From: Odobenus rosmarus divergens
Lineage: Eukaryota > Chordata > Mammalia > Carnivora > Odobenidae
Assembly: GCF_000321225.1 (NCBI RefSeq)
Contig: NW_004450664.1
Span: 1,029,989-1,093,988 of the forward strand
Direction of reading: 5' to 3'
Length of the DNA stretch: 64,000 bases
A model generated the notes under the pieces. That model ran no database searches. It saw only the letters and a list, made by a program, of their open reading frames with translations, and was not told the origin of the DNA. Both the position numbers and the translations under genes were made by a program. Positions 32,901 to 47,900 of the stretch are shown one piece after another (positions within the stretch are counted from its first letter, which is position 1; each line of letters opens with the position of its first letter).

Positions 32901-35900
32901 ATCTGGGCATATGGGGCCAAGGTACACAACTCGTGGACGGGGACAACACTTGGGATAATTAGGCTTAGGGACTGAGATGTTTGGCAAAGTGAACTTTATA
33001 CTTCCATCCTGGGACATCCAAGGGGAGATGCTGAATAGGCACTGGGTTCTTTAGGTCAGCAGTTCAGCAAGTATGGACTATGGATATAAATTTACATGCT
33101 CAGCCTGCAGATGTTCTGTAAATGGTATTTCACAATCTATGCTCCAGAAAATATAGTGCTCTCATGAAGAGATGGCTTCCAAAAGAGAACTCCCCCTGTT
33201 GGAGCACCTTTTGAAAATATTTTCATTTGTATTTCTCACACAAATTTGAAGTAGCTCTAGTGAACACTCCACAAACCCAGTGAGTGTAAAATACAGCGCT
33301 ACGTGCTTCCCATGAGTGCTCACTGAGATGCAAAGAAGTAGATTCCAGAGGTCTTCCCACTGGGGGAAGAAAAGCATCCATGCTCAAAGAGACGTATTCG
33401 GTCACTGCTGTTCCAAACTAACAAGATGTGACGGTATTTTAAAAACATGATTCTGATCCTGCAGCTGTGTGAAATCCTTCCTCATATATGGATGTACCCT
33501 CTGACCGCCAGACCCCCTCCTGTCCCAAGGACAGACTATTTCCTTACCTGGATACGAGACCGGGCCAGATAGACATTGGATTTCCACTCGGTCTTCATCT
33601 TCCGGTACTGCGAGGACTTGGAGTGGACGAACTGCTTACTGTATGGCGCGTTCAGCTCCCCCGTGACCGTGCTCTGGAAGGACTTGGAAGTGCTGGTGCT
33701 GTTCAAGGTGTGAGGCCTGCACACAATGGCATGTCAACAGGAAAGAATAAAAGGAAAACTGAAGATATCTCCGAATAATGCCCCAAGCCACGCTGATTCA
33801 AATTCTTACTGACAGGAACATACATGGAAAGCCGCCTAGCAGAGCCACACCGCGAGTTCTCTGATGCGGTCGGCACAGACACAGCCAGAGACAGCAGGGT
33901 TTGTAAGCAGCAGACAAATCAAGCACAAAAACCACTAATACGCCTAGAAACCCTGGGCTGTACTATGTGAAGTTAAAACAAAATACCTTAACACAAACCT
34001 CTTGACATGGGCACTCATTTTAGGTTCGGAACGGGCACAGCCTGTGGGGTTAACGGCAAGAGGGAGTTCCATGAGAGGATTGCGGCCATACCGAAAGGTG
34101 TAGTTCTCACACGCCTCAACCCCAGGGAGCTGGAAAGGAGCGAAACAGACACAAGGTTAATTTATTTGACCATGACTGCAGACAATCCTGAGCTGGCCCA
34201 AGGGATGGCCCAACTTGAACTTTTGTGGAAATAACTTGTCAACATATTCCCTGGGGACAAAATGGTCTTTTAACTTGTGTTAACATAATCAGCCTGCACT
34301 CAGATCTATTTCAATATTAATACACAGGTTTCAGTTTCAAAGTGGAACTTCATAAACTCTGGCAAATGCTCCTTGAAGAAAAATATTAACCCACAGAACC
34401 ACCACAGGCCAACCAACATACCTGCCTGTGTGACTTTAGATCTGATTATCCCTACCCAGTGTGGACTGCCTTGCAACTTCGTTCTTTCAACTTTTATATA
34501 TTTGGAATTTAAAAATTAAATATAGTTGAAAATCATAGTTAAAAATCATTTATATGGTTTACTGTCTTAATTTCTCACTTCTTCCAATTTGACTACAATG
34601 AGGTTATCACACTCAATGCCCCGAGAGTGCAGGTGGTTAAGGTTTACTTGTAAAATAATTTTATGTTAAAGGCCTTTTCTAGAATACACTTCTTGTGAAC
34701 ATATTTCTCTATAGACATAAAAGATTCATATCATTTAGGCAGAGCTCTACCAAAGGAAGCAAGTAGACCTAGAAATCAGTGGCTTTTTGGGTGTCTTCTG
34801 CTTCTCCATAAAAAGAGAAACAAAACAAACCCCACCAACCATCGATGATTTTTTCTTGTTCAAAATAATGCCTTATAATCACACAACTTCTCAAAAGCAT
34901 GGTGTGCAAGACTCACTGGCAAACATGCTTATAATCCTAAAAGATTGCGTATAATCCTAAAAGATTGCGAAGAAAGGTCAGAGAAGACCCAGTGCTCCTG
35001 CAGTCACTGCCCTCTGGTGACGGCCCGGGACGGGGGCAGGAGAGTGGCTACAAACACCCGGGGGTCAGGGTCAGTGCAGGAAAACGTGAGGAAGCGAAGG
35101 GGACAATAGTCCCCTTACCCATCCAGCACTGCCTGAGGACAAAACAGTGCCCCTGCCCTTCTCTCTGCCTCATCTGCACCCTCTAAGAGAACCTGAAATT
35201 TGTGAGCCACCTCCCTGAGGGAACGTTAACATCTGCTGAGGTGTCCAGATGAATCAGATGCCCTGAGACACACGAAGAGAGCAAAGCGCTACCTCAGAGT
35301 ATCCTATTACAGCCCGTGTCAAAACGGTCACACCGGGGCGGGGACCACTACGTGCAACCACAAAGGCACTCCCGACGGCACCTTGGGCCCGAGGCACTCA
35401 CTGATTCCGCGATCCGTGCCACTGCAGACACCGTGAGCCCAAACAGATCTTCTCCCTTTAGATACGCTGGAAAAAGCTGGAGCATTTCAGACTGTTTTCT
35501 CACACATGCCACGGGCTCCAATATTTTATCCCAAACACCTACATATGGCCAAAACAAAAACAAGACAATTTAGAACAAACCTGCTCTCTGGACAACAGGA
35601 TGCAGTATAAAACAGCAAACTAAAGACGGACCAACCACTCGAAGACTTACCAGTTTCCAAGTAAAGCCTTGGAGGTGGTAATCTAACCACCCTATTACCT
35701 GCGTATCAGATGGCAGTTTATTTTGAAGACTTTATGAAATGGTGGGGAAAAGAATGTGTTACATTAAGGAAATTAAACAATGAAAGTGGAAAAGAAAGTT
35801 TAATGTAACAAATTCATGCAAGAACTTAATTCATTATCACACTAGGCACCTAACTTTACATTTTTAACTGATTAATCTAATTAGCAGGACCTGGAAGTAT

Positions 35901-38900
35901 GTTTCTTTCCCCTCAGATTTAAATTAAAATATGAAATTGATATTTCCATTGGAATTATCTTCAGGGCATTTTCAAAAAAATTTTTAAAAAAACATCTAGA
36001 CTTTTAAAAAAAGCAATTCCCCAGTACTTTGTGCTTCAATAAAATGAGAGCCTACAGTCGTAATTAAGTGTCCAATTTCTAGCTCCAAATCTGTTTAGTA
36101 CCTGGTAATCCTCATAAAAGACAATATACGCAATATGCCGTAAATATGGTTTCCTGCCTTCTGCCGTTAGGAGGGTCCCCAACACAAACAACAGGCAACC
36201 TTTATCTACAGATCACTGCTTTATCAACTGCATGCTCAAATACATATTCTGATTTCGAGTAAGTGTAGCAAGTGCTGAGAAGGTGGCACAGCAGGGACAG
36301 TAACACAAAGAAGCTAACCGTCGCGTTTGTAAATGAAAAATCCATGTCTGTTTTCATAAAATCTGACCCAAAGAGAGAAAACAAGGAAATACGGACATAA
36401 AGCATTCAGTGGCCTGGGCATGCAAATGTGGCTCTCACCTTTGGGAGAGGAATCACTTAGGACAAGGTCTTCGTGGCCCTGCTCCACGATTCTGACGGCG
36501 AACACCGGGCGCCCGTCCTTCTCCTCAATGGAGCACAGATAGCGGCAGCGCCTGTTGGCGTAGCGGGTGCTCCAGTACAAGCGGCTGGCCTCGTAGCCCA
36601 CGGGGAAGAGGGCTTGAGCCGAGTGGAACGCCTGCATCTGTTGTGGCAGCAGCTGACCGATCGTATGGAAGATGAGGCTTCCAACACGGAAGGTGTGGTC
36701 ACGTTCCCCGCGCTGCACGATGCTAGCGATCTGTCGCACCTCATCACGTTGAACGTAGACCCGTCTGAAGACTGCGAAGTAACTTAATTCCTGCTCATGA
36801 ATTCCCTTTGGTTTGTGCATGGGACAAAGCATAGTTTTATCCTTAAAAAACATGCATTGTGCTTTAATGGCGCAAGTAAAGTGATAAATGTTGGTGCACC
36901 GAAATCGGTGACATCCGCTGGTGGCGCCCATCTTATGGCAGAAGACACATTTCATCTGCAGGCCCCGCCTCAGCGCCAGCTCCACGTTTATTAGGGCCCC
37001 AGCCTGGGTCTCATAGACCTCCGTGGACCACAGCGCACAATTCAAGTGGACCCACAGGTCTAAGTCAAGGTTGAGCAGTCTTGCCGGCCCGTCTGTCAAC
37101 CCATCTCCCTCCTCATGACAAAAGCAACACTTCCGGTAGTCTTTGGGCACAGGGTCAGGTTTAAGGGACGTGCCCAATTTCTTCAGAAACTCATCTATTT
37201 CATCCTCACAAGGGGGTTTGAAGCTCCCCTTGGGAATTACAATGTGAATGCTCCACTTCTTCCACTTCATCCCTCTCCACTTTTTATTGATTGGCCTACA
37301 GTCTTCAAACCCTCCGTGGACAGTCCTGAGCCGAGGCTTTAACTTGACCGTTACCTTGAGCTCGTCTGGCTTTGCCTCTACTTTGGCTGCTTCAAACGCC
37401 GGAGGGAAAGTGATGGGGGGTGATGCTGGGGAAGAAGCTTCTTCCTGGAGCTGCGGGAGGCAGTGCACATCCAGAGTGGAGATGTTGTTACTGTACTGAT
37501 GAAATGCTTTGGAAGGCGTCTCTTTCACAGGCGACTGTGGCAACGGCGGGGCAGATTCCTGCACAATGAAAGGGAACAGGAGTAAGAAGAGCAGTTCATC
37601 CCAGAGCAGGAAGCCAAGCAGCAGGTGTCACGGGGCCTGTGCCCCCAGGGTGGGGGTGGGGGACAGGGACAGGGTCTCCAGGCTGAGCAGAGGCGGATGC
37701 CAAACACTGAAGGTGCTGACAAACACCCACGGGCTGACGAGAGCAGGGCCGGGTCGGGAGTCCCGCCCCAGGCCTTCTCGACAAGGCTGCATCTCTGGAG
37801 AATGTTCTGCTCCTAAACCTTATTGGACACTCCTCTCTAATCATAATAAAGCCAGAAAAATCAATGCTGAAGAGAGGAGCTAGTTTAATTTGTACAATGG
37901 AACGGTGCTTTCTGTTGGAGCAAACAAAAACTTCAGAACATAATCTTCTCTGAGCTTATCCCCACTCTCTGAAATTCATGTCTGTTCATCTTAGGCTGAA
38001 TTAATTGGCATACATGTGAAGAAAGAAGGGGCAGTGGTCCCCTATCAACATACATCACACATGACTCTTCCCTGGCGCTGCCCAGCTCTGATCCAGCTGC
38101 CGGAAGACGTGAGCTCAGACGAGCCCTGGGACTTTCTCTCTGGGTACCCACAGGTTCCCGTTTTCACACACCCCCCTCCACCAGGTATCTGAGAAGATAC
38201 ACCTCACATAAATCCAGGAGCATGGAGGAACTGCACACCAAATTTAAAAATTATCTGGTAAAAAAGCAATTCCTCCTCTTACAGAACCTGACATATTAAT
38301 TTTTTAAAAGATTTTATTTATTTATTTTGGGAGAGCACGAGCAGGGCGGAGGGGCAGAGGGAGAAGCAGACTCGCTGCTGAGCAGGCAGCCTGACACGGG
38401 GCTCGATCCCGGGACCCTGAGATCACGACCTGAGCAGAAGGCAGATGCTTAACTGACGGAGCCAGCCAGGCGCCCCAACATATTTTAATTTAAAGTCTAA
38501 ACCTATTTGGCATATAGCTTGATTTCATTACACTGGAGACTACTGCCTATTATAAAAATAAGAGTCTCCAGAACATTCTCCCAGAACAGACAGCAGAGCA
38601 ATGATCTGCAGGGAGGAATGACTGCTGGTATCACAGCATGGGAAGGCTTCCTTCAACACAAACAGTCAAAAATGTCTACCCATATCAACCACACATTGAG
38701 ATACACTTAAATCACACAGAATCAGGTACAGGAGACCATTTCCACCATGACATAAGCAAAATGCTTTCTCCCCAAAATAGAGGAGTAGACTTACAATGTG
38801 TTTGTGAAACAGGTTTTCCCATCAGGATAAGATCAACAGAAGTTGTAAGTCTTACTGTTGTAATTAAATTAAGATATTTATAATTAAGTAAAACTGAAGA

Positions 38901-41900
38901 TGTTATTAGTATTAGTGTTTTATTCAATTCTGAACTTTTCAGATATAATTCAAGTCTACCCCCGCGCCCTTCTCATCATGAATTTATCTGAAATAACAGC
39001 ACGGGCTGCCCTTCCTCAACCCGCGTAGCATGTGCCGGGATTTCCCGCACGCAGAGCGCTAGGGACCTTTCTACCCGTCAACATAACCCAAGACCACGGG
39101 AACCACTCATTATACACCGTTCACTGAGACTGTCCTAATCTTACCTTGCCTTCTGCGTTTTTTGCTTGTGTGGTTGATGCATAAAGAACGAAGCAATTAT
39201 TACTACAAAAGACAATGTCCTTCTCCACTCTATTAGAGCTTTCTCGGGGATCCTGAAAAGCAAAGAGAAATGTGTGGGGATCTCAAGTCAAAATTTCATG
39301 AAAACAAGATCCATCCATTGTTGGTTTTTATGCTATGTTAAAAGTGAAAGTAGCTCTCTATCGTAAAAGTAAAAAAGTAACTCTCTGCCAGTATTTAGCA
39401 TATAATTTAGCCAAAGGAAAAAATAAATGTACAAAAATAAACTTTATTATCCATATTTCACTCAATTTAGATGTATGTGGGTCTCATATTATCCAGTTTA
39501 CCAGTCTGCTGTCACTGTTTGGTTTTAAGCTAAACACGTCAAATACACGCTGAGGCTACGTGGTGGCACCTGGGGGCCATGAGGCCACCACAGAGGGGCT
39601 CCTTCCTGACACAGGAGCAAAACCTGCACCGGACACCTCAGCGAGGGAACAGCAAGCACCTTGTTCACAGAGGCCAGGTCTCGGAGAGACTTCCTGACGC
39701 CGCTCCCGAGGATAACCACCCTGCAGTGACAGCACCACTGTGGCCTGAGTGCCGCGCCTTCTGCGCCACCACGCCCAGAGTCCCGATATCCAGAGAGACC
39801 TAAATGCAGAAGACTTTTGTTAGTGATTCAAATTAACCAATAACACAGTGTAGTACAAGGGGTAAAACTGCCCTAAATCAACTTAGAACATGGCTCATTT
39901 AACTTTCCTGATACTATTCGTTATTAATAAAAATCTTATCTTCTAAGCATAAAAGTGGTCACAGGGCATCTATTACATGCATGGCCCTGGAGTATAAATA
40001 GAGGGACACAACTGTGCTCAAGCAGCTGGGGAAACAATGCTTGTACACGAGGAGCACGAGAGAAAACCAATTCACCATGATATTAACAGTCACCCTAAGT
40101 TGCAAAGCGAGTGGGGTGGGGGATACTACTTTTGTTTGAGGGTTAAGACGATAAAAAATGTTTTATGAAAGATGAAGAGCTACATGTACAAGAGTCTTAA
40201 ATGAGTGTGATTTGGAAAGTCGCAGAGGGCTGAGAGAGTCCTGGGGCCAAGATAAAAACGTGGTCAGAAAATCCAAGGCCCTTTTGGAGCACATCATCCA
40301 TGTGGGGCATGGAGGCAGAGAGGAGAACAGGGAAAAGTGAGTGAGGCAGAAGCAGCTGGAGGCCGAGCTCAAAAACCCAGCACAGGCAGCTCTCCCTGAG
40401 TTCACTGGTGACAAGTGAGGAGCTGCCAGGTCCTGAGAGCAGGGCACAGACCAAAACAAGACTCCAAGGGAACGGGCTGAGGAGGACTCGTCCCTGGGAA
40501 GAACAGGGCCCGTGGAGACAGCGCACAGGCCCAACGAGAGGGAAGAGCGGGCGCAAGGCACAGAAGGAAGAGAGAACACAAGCAGAGCCGCCGGCCGGCC
40601 TCATGTACACCGGCCAGAGGGGTGGCGGGGGCAGCGGGCCCTCGGGGAGACGTGGAAACCAGAGCCGCGGGGGGTCAGCAGCCCGCACACAGAGCTGGCA
40701 TTCCACGACTTCCCGGTGACATCAGATCCCACCACAGAAGACAAGAGCACCCACAGAAGGTTCATTTACCCACGACTACACACCAACACGTTGTTACTCA
40801 TTCAAAACTGAAGTGGGATTTTACAGAGAATAAGCTTAACCTGTGAATGCAAAGTGAATCCGAGGGTGACAAACGTAAACCAGCTCACCATTGCTTGCTG
40901 GAGGGAATGGCACATCGGGCTGCTTCAGCCGGTACGAGCCGGCTAATCGGGGAGGGTTTGCAGGTCCTGGCGGCGGCCCGCGGAGAAATACATGCTGTCG
41001 ACACTCCAAGCCTGGGTTCACTCTGCGGCTGCTGACCAAACCCATGGACGGAACATCCGGAGCATTACTAACCTCATAGCTGTTAGGAATTCGGACGTGA
41101 AGAAGGTCGGAAAATGCAGCCACCACACTGCTGATGTTCTAAAACGGAAGTGTGAACGCTGTGTCACCCCCAAATGCAAGAGTGAGCCACAGAAGCAAAC
41201 TTCAGGTAGCTGCTCTCTGCAGGACACAGACAATGCCAGCAAATCCAACCACTTTCATTTAGACTTAAGAGTCTCAGGAAAAAAAAATCATTTTAATGGA
41301 CCAGTATCCCCATCAAGCTTTCCTAAACAGAAATCCTCATACAGGGACCCCAATTAACATTAAGTATTTGCGCGAGCATTACAGTATTCTAGCTATAGGA
41401 CACGCCATAAGGAGGGAGCTACACCTAATCAGGTTTCACAGCTAGGCAGAAACTTCCTTCAAGTGGACTCTGTCTGGCTCTGGGCTGAGGTCTGCAACAG
41501 CTCACGAGAATGCTGTCACCCCAGGGCTGAGTTATACTGACAGCCAAAATGTCCTATCATTGGACCATCAGTATGGTTGCCAATATCCTCACAGAATCAG
41601 ACAGAAAAAAATTCTCAGCAATTTATCAGTGTTTGATATGAGCAACTGCTATGTGAACATTGACACTATTTCTGTAAAAAGTTCTTTTCCATGGCTTCAT
41701 TTTCTATGTGTAATTATCGAGAGGTTTCTCTCTAAAGGACATACCCTTTAATAAAAACACGAGAACACTAACTTCCTTTTGCCCCGGCTTCAGCTGAGAT
41801 CCATGCTTATTCAGAGTGCTCAGAAGCAACCCAGACATCCAAATGACTGCTCATCCCAGCTCTGTGAGCTTCTGCTCGCCATGTCCCTGCTTGTACATGT

Positions 41901-44900
41901 CTTGCTCTAAGCCACCTGACACCCCTTAAGAATGGGGACACAGTTTATAATGTTAAAAAGCTATTTCATCTTTACCTCAGCAGCTGTAGGATGCAGAGTA
42001 ATTGCCACAGATATAAGACCCGATCTGGGACCATTTGGGGACGAACCAAAAGGTGGTGTGAAAAATAAAGTGCCTGGCTCAGTTTTGATGTCATTCCTTC
42101 TAGATTCCAAACCTTAAGTGGAGGGGGGAGAAAAAAGGGAAGAAGGAAGGAGAGAGGGAGAGCAGGAAGGGGAGATGGAAGAAGGGAGGAAGGGAAGACG
42201 GATTGAGTGTTAATGGCTTTTCAAAATCGAAGTATGAACATTAGTAAACTGGCATACTGTAAAGAGAAATAATTCGGCTGAGTACTTTCCCTACCTTTCC
42301 CAGCACTGCTAGGAAGAATCGGAATGATGGGGGATGGCACAGGCTCTGGAGGCTCCTCTTTGACCAAGGACAAATCTGGGTACCTGCTCACTTCCATTCC
42401 AACCACACTCTCCGGAGAGGATGAGGGGACAAAACTGTCAGGAGTGTCCCGATCACCACCGTGATCCTGTATCCTGAGAGAAGAACACAGATAACATGTC
42501 AACATGGGCAAATCCATCACTGGGCCTTCCTGCACAGCCCAGCCCCGTCTGTAAGTGTGACTACAAGGTTCCCTTGGACAATGGCAATGATGTAAGAAGA
42601 CAAAGAATAGGTTCAGGGCCAAACAAGAAATCTCTCGGAAAAAGACCTAAGAAACACATTCAACTGTTAAGCAATTTAAACAGTAGGTTTCCTCCTGACG
42701 GAACTTCAACATCAAAGTTTAAAGACCTGCCAAAGAACGAAGACGTTCAGATCACAACACAGCAGAGAGAGGATGAAGACTCACACCTCTGCCAAGTTCC
42801 AGATCCCCGAGACCAGGTACAGTCTGCAGCCGGAAAAGGAAAGAGCCATCTCACACACCCCACGGGTGCAGCCGCAGAGCCCGCTGTGCTGCCGCTCATA
42901 GTGGAAATGCGGGGAAAACTCGGTCGTTAGGGCTTCATGGGCCTTTATTTTTCCTAACTGATCACGTACGGTGAAAAGAAGAAGAGAATGGTCTAGCCCA
43001 AGGAGCTAGAGGTTAACTAGGGTGACTGAGATCAGAGGGCAAGTGTGGGCTCAAGCTAATGCTGCGGGATACTCCCAAACCTGGGGCCTCCCACTCTCCC
43101 CCCACAAAGGAGACCCTGTTATGTGGAGAGAAGCTGAGCAGCAGCATTACGATGAAACCTGAGAGTGGCTTCCAGCCGCAGTCCCTGTGACAACCAGTGG
43201 TGCCCTGCCCCAGGGCACCACACATGCACACCTAGGAGGCTGCCTCCCACAACTGCTCCCGATTCACAAATCTAGCAACTTCTAGCAATAAGATGCAGAA
43301 GAGAGCAAGGAGACCTGGATTCTAAATCTGGATGAGAAACTTCTCCTTTTTGGTCCACAGTTTTCTCATTAGTAAACTAAGGGACTTAATCTAAATGATG
43401 TCAAAAAAAACAGAGGGCAGTTACCAGATTATCCAAAAAAAGAATCACCTGATGAAGTACATAAGAACCTTTCCCAGATCTAACTAGGTGGGTTGTGGTT
43501 ATCTACTAAGGACGGTGGTTTCTCCCCAGTCAGAATCTTGGGTCTAAAAAGCTGATACGAAAAAGTACAAAACTCTGGACAGGATAGTCCTTAAATTCTC
43601 TTCCCCAAAAGCATTCTCTGGCATCGGTGACTGCCGCTCTTTTATCTTAGACATCTGGAAACATCACTAAGTGACAATGATCTTTGAAATATTTTGCACA
43701 GACTCCCATTGCCTTAATGTCTATTTGGTTACTTGTTGAACTTCCTATACCATCTAAGAATTTAAAAATGCACAAACTAATTACATTTAATAGTAAGAAT
43801 GTTTTATAAACTAAGTCCTAAAGAAAACTATTCACCAAATTTTTACCCCTTAAATGTTTTTACATGCTTTCCCTACATTCTGCTAAATATATACATATTT
43901 TTTTTAAAAAATGAACTAAAAAATATGTGAGAAAAAAGGACCTCTACCTTAATTCTTCCTGATTATTATGAGGTGGTGTTGGCAGTGAAGCTGGAACATC
44001 AACGGTCTTTGGGCCTTGAGCAATAGCTCTGGCTAACAAGTCATCCTGGGGTCTGAATGGCAGCTGAAATGGTTTAGGTCCTAGACTTTTGGTAACTGGA
44101 AAAGCGAAAACACAAAACCAAAAATAGATTTAGTCAAAACAGATACATGGGGAGAACCTCACAGCTGACAAAGGCACACTCCGCAAAGGTGTACAACTTG
44201 GAGGTGTAGCATCATACCTTCATGGCTCATTAATACGCCAGCTCTTCCAGCAAGTTCTTCAGTTGTCGCAAAACCATTTGCCATCTTCTGACAAGCCATA
44301 GGAGGTGGTGTAGGAGGAAGAGAGGCAGGGGGTGTTGGAGGATTACTTAAATTATTCTGCTGCAGGAGACCAAAAAATTTCAAATTATATGCTACAGAGC
44401 AAATATGCCATGACCTTGCTAAAACTTAGTTCTGTGAATTTTTAGCACATGGAAGCAAGGCTATAGAAATGTCATCAAGATGCATCTTCATTCCTAAATG
44501 CACACCAAGAAGATAAATAAATGTACAAGGCCAGGAGGTTTTTTGGTGGGAGAAATACTCATGCTTATATGGACAAATTAGCCATTTTCTTACTCTGCCC
44601 AGCTTGAGTACTTGAAATTAAGAAGCAAAGTTACATTATTCTATTCTGTACATCTCTTTTCAAATTTCATTGTTATAGCCAGTGAAAGACAGCTTTAATA
44701 AATTATAAAAGTTCTCAAAAATTCCATTATTCAATTCTCATTAAAATATGCCCCAGTTCTATTAAAAAACAAACAACTTGAGAATTTGTGGTCCTAATCC
44801 TATAATTACAACTCATATCCTCAATATTAGAATCTGGATTGTCCAAAACCTCTGTAAGAAGCAAAAGTCTTAGCAATAACACGGAAATGGCTAAATCATT

Positions 44901-47900
44901 AACAAATGGGAGTCCCCTCCAAACATTTCTCTCTGCTTAGCATGTCATCAATTTGTCATTTGTTGGTTGAGTGATCAGTCTCTCAGGGATTGTTGGAATC
45001 TACCAATAATACCATGAGAATCAAGTGCAAGGTGAAATTACAAATCTTGCAAAGATCTGGGATTTCATGAAAGTAATGAAGTTGTGTTGGAGAACAGCTT
45101 GCATCAGAAGAGAAGGCATTTACAAGAGTTAGGACAGGTTCTAACTGAAGAGAAAAGCCGACAGTGATAATAAATGGAGCATCACAAGAGAATGACTTTA
45201 AAGTAAGAAGAGAAGCCCTCCAGAAAACCGATGATACTCTCAAATATTTTTGCAAAAAGAGCATTTTACATAAGTCAGATGTGAAGTAAAGAATGTCTAA
45301 TAAGGCTCTTATAAAACGTTGCTAAAATAATACCAAAAGACAAATTTTAGTTTGATATTTTAGTTTAAGAATTAATGTCTAGTTATAATTAATGTCTAGT
45401 TAAATCATCAGACAAAATACATTTTTCAATTTTTTTTTTTTTTCAGGGGAAAATTGCTAACTACTTTTTTTATTCTATTTACTATGTATTTGGATTTAAG
45501 AGTTAATAAAGGTTATAGGAAAACAGGTATTTTCTTCTCTACCATGGAAATACATAATGGATGTTCTTCACTATTTGTAGTCTTACCTATAAAAAATTAC
45601 AAATATTTACATTAGAAACTCTTCATCCAGTGAAATTGTCACCTTTTAGCTGAACTAATAAAGTTTAATTGAAACTTGGAAGATTAGATGAAAAACAAGA
45701 CAAGCTCTACCAATTCTGACATGGTATCCAAAGAGGAAGCAAGGTAAGACCTTGGTGAAGAAACATACCTTGTAGATCAACTGAGAATAGTAATCCGAAA
45801 CCCCTTCAAGGGTAGCACTGCCAAAAGTTCCTAGAAGTCGGCTCCCACTATTAAATTGGCCACTGCCATAAGGAAGAAAGTGCGCAAAGTTCACTCCAAT
45901 GATTGGTTCCATTAGAGGGAGCAGAGAGAGCTGCTATTAAAAAACACATTGAAGAGTAATGTACACGGTCAACAAAACAGAGCGTTTCGCAACTTTTCTA
46001 AGACCCAAGGCAACTTAGTCCAATAAGGCTTGAGAAAAACAAGACTTAAAAATTTCGAGTATCAAAATGCTAGAGTAAGTAAGTGAGAGAGACCACAGAA
46101 TCTCTAGGATATATTTAAAAATGAGCTTTATTCTTATCTGTCTTAAAGGGATGCTGCCAGGCATCTAACAAGAAAAACACGTTCCTTATCTTTGCTCAGC
46201 AAGAATCAGGGCATGAAGGGAGGCCAGGTAACCCCAGTGGCACTCTTAGTGGCTGTCTCCCACCTTCTGTAACAACCACAAAGGTGTAAGAATAGAGTTT
46301 ACTGCAGGGAGACCAGGAGCTGCATTTCCTTGCATCCAGAGTCACAAGTAACACAGACAGGTTTTTCTTGGTGCTGAGGCTGCTCCTTCTGAACACAAGT
46401 AAATCTTGACCATCACCTACCAATCCATCTATCTTACTGCCATTTTCGGGTGCCAATAGGATATGGTGCAGTTTTGCTTGCAATTAGGAAATCTACTAGA
46501 CTCCTTGTTGAGACATCATTTATCCTTGTAACTACTTTAATTAGGAAATATGGTGATAAAGAGAAAATTTCAGTTTAATAGGGTTGAAAAAGCATTTGAT
46601 GCCTCACTTGACTTTTTAAAGGAGCTGCTCCAAGGGACTCACCTGCTTCAGGTGGGTAAAGGTGTCAGTGGTGGAGTACATAGCCTGTTTCTCCTCTTCA
46701 TCCTTCTTCCTTTTCTTGGAGCGAGGTGCAGCCTTCTCCCCTGTCCTCTGGGTCCGTTTGCTTCGAGGTTTCTTGGTTTCACTTCCTCCATCTGTTTTTG
46801 GCAATTGGTTGTTGCCACATCCAAAACCACCTTGCATTTGAGCCCCCAAAGTTTGCTAATGTAATTGGAAAGGTTAAGAGATAAGTGAACTATTCACATG
46901 CTGGATTTTGCAGTTCATGCTAATCCAGTTCCATTCTATGACACATATTCCTATCAGGGGTACTAAAAGTTGAGGAAAGGCAGTGGCCTCAAATGGTCTG
47001 TTTTCTGAAATATCATCCCCTTTCCAAACATTATTCTGAAGTACAGAAATTGGTAAGCTGCAAAGCTTGAGAAAAGAGCAGAATCTTAACTGTGGCTACT
47101 TTCCCTCTCAGAGCAAGCATTATTCCTCAGGCGGGACCACGCGGGTGCCAGTGTAGACCAGAGCTCCTCGGTCCTGCTCTGTGGAAGCTGTGGAGGAAGG
47201 AGTGCTCTTAGCCAGGTGGCCGTGACAGCCCCTGCACCACGGTCTTGGGGAGTTATTTTGGGTTCCCCTTAGGAACAGCTGAAATACAAGGTCTACAGAA
47301 ACAACAGATAAGTTCCATAGCCTATGCACCTTCGCTGAGAGGAACAGTTAGCCTCAGATCAATAAAAACAAACAACACTGGTCATCGAAATTAGCTCATG
47401 ATCACAAATGTGACTAATAATTGCTCTATACTTAAATCAATGAAAGGGCCTACATATATGCTAGCAAATAACCCCCCCCCCTTTTTTTTAAACCTTTCTC
47501 TTTACTTAATGGCTAAGAACCTTGAAGAGGTTCTTAAAGGTACTGCTATCAATACCTAAAAATATGGGAATTTTTTTAGGGGCCAGTATTTCTAAACTTT
47601 ACAGTTATACTTTGCTAGATAGGTAACTACAGTTGCTAGACTTATTTTGATGTATTCTGCACTGAATCTTTGAAGGTTTGAAGATTATAGTTTCCAGTTT
47701 TATTCTAACTGGCTTGGAGCATGCATGGCAACATTTTTCTGTAAAAAGCCAAATAGTAATATTTTAGGCTCTGCAGTCCATACAGTACCTATCGTAACTA
47801 CTCAACTCTCTGCCCTGCTACCGCCAAAGCAGCTATAGAGCATTCATTAATGAACAAGTGTGGCCGTGGTCCAATAAAACTTTTTAAATTCATGGACACT

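Noticed and set aside
42120..42198. Purine-rich (GGA)n-like stretch as a separate microsatellite locus.
   Set aside because: Its position directly before a coding-exon acceptor makes a pyrimidine tract on the - strand the simpler reading; kept as a splice signal.
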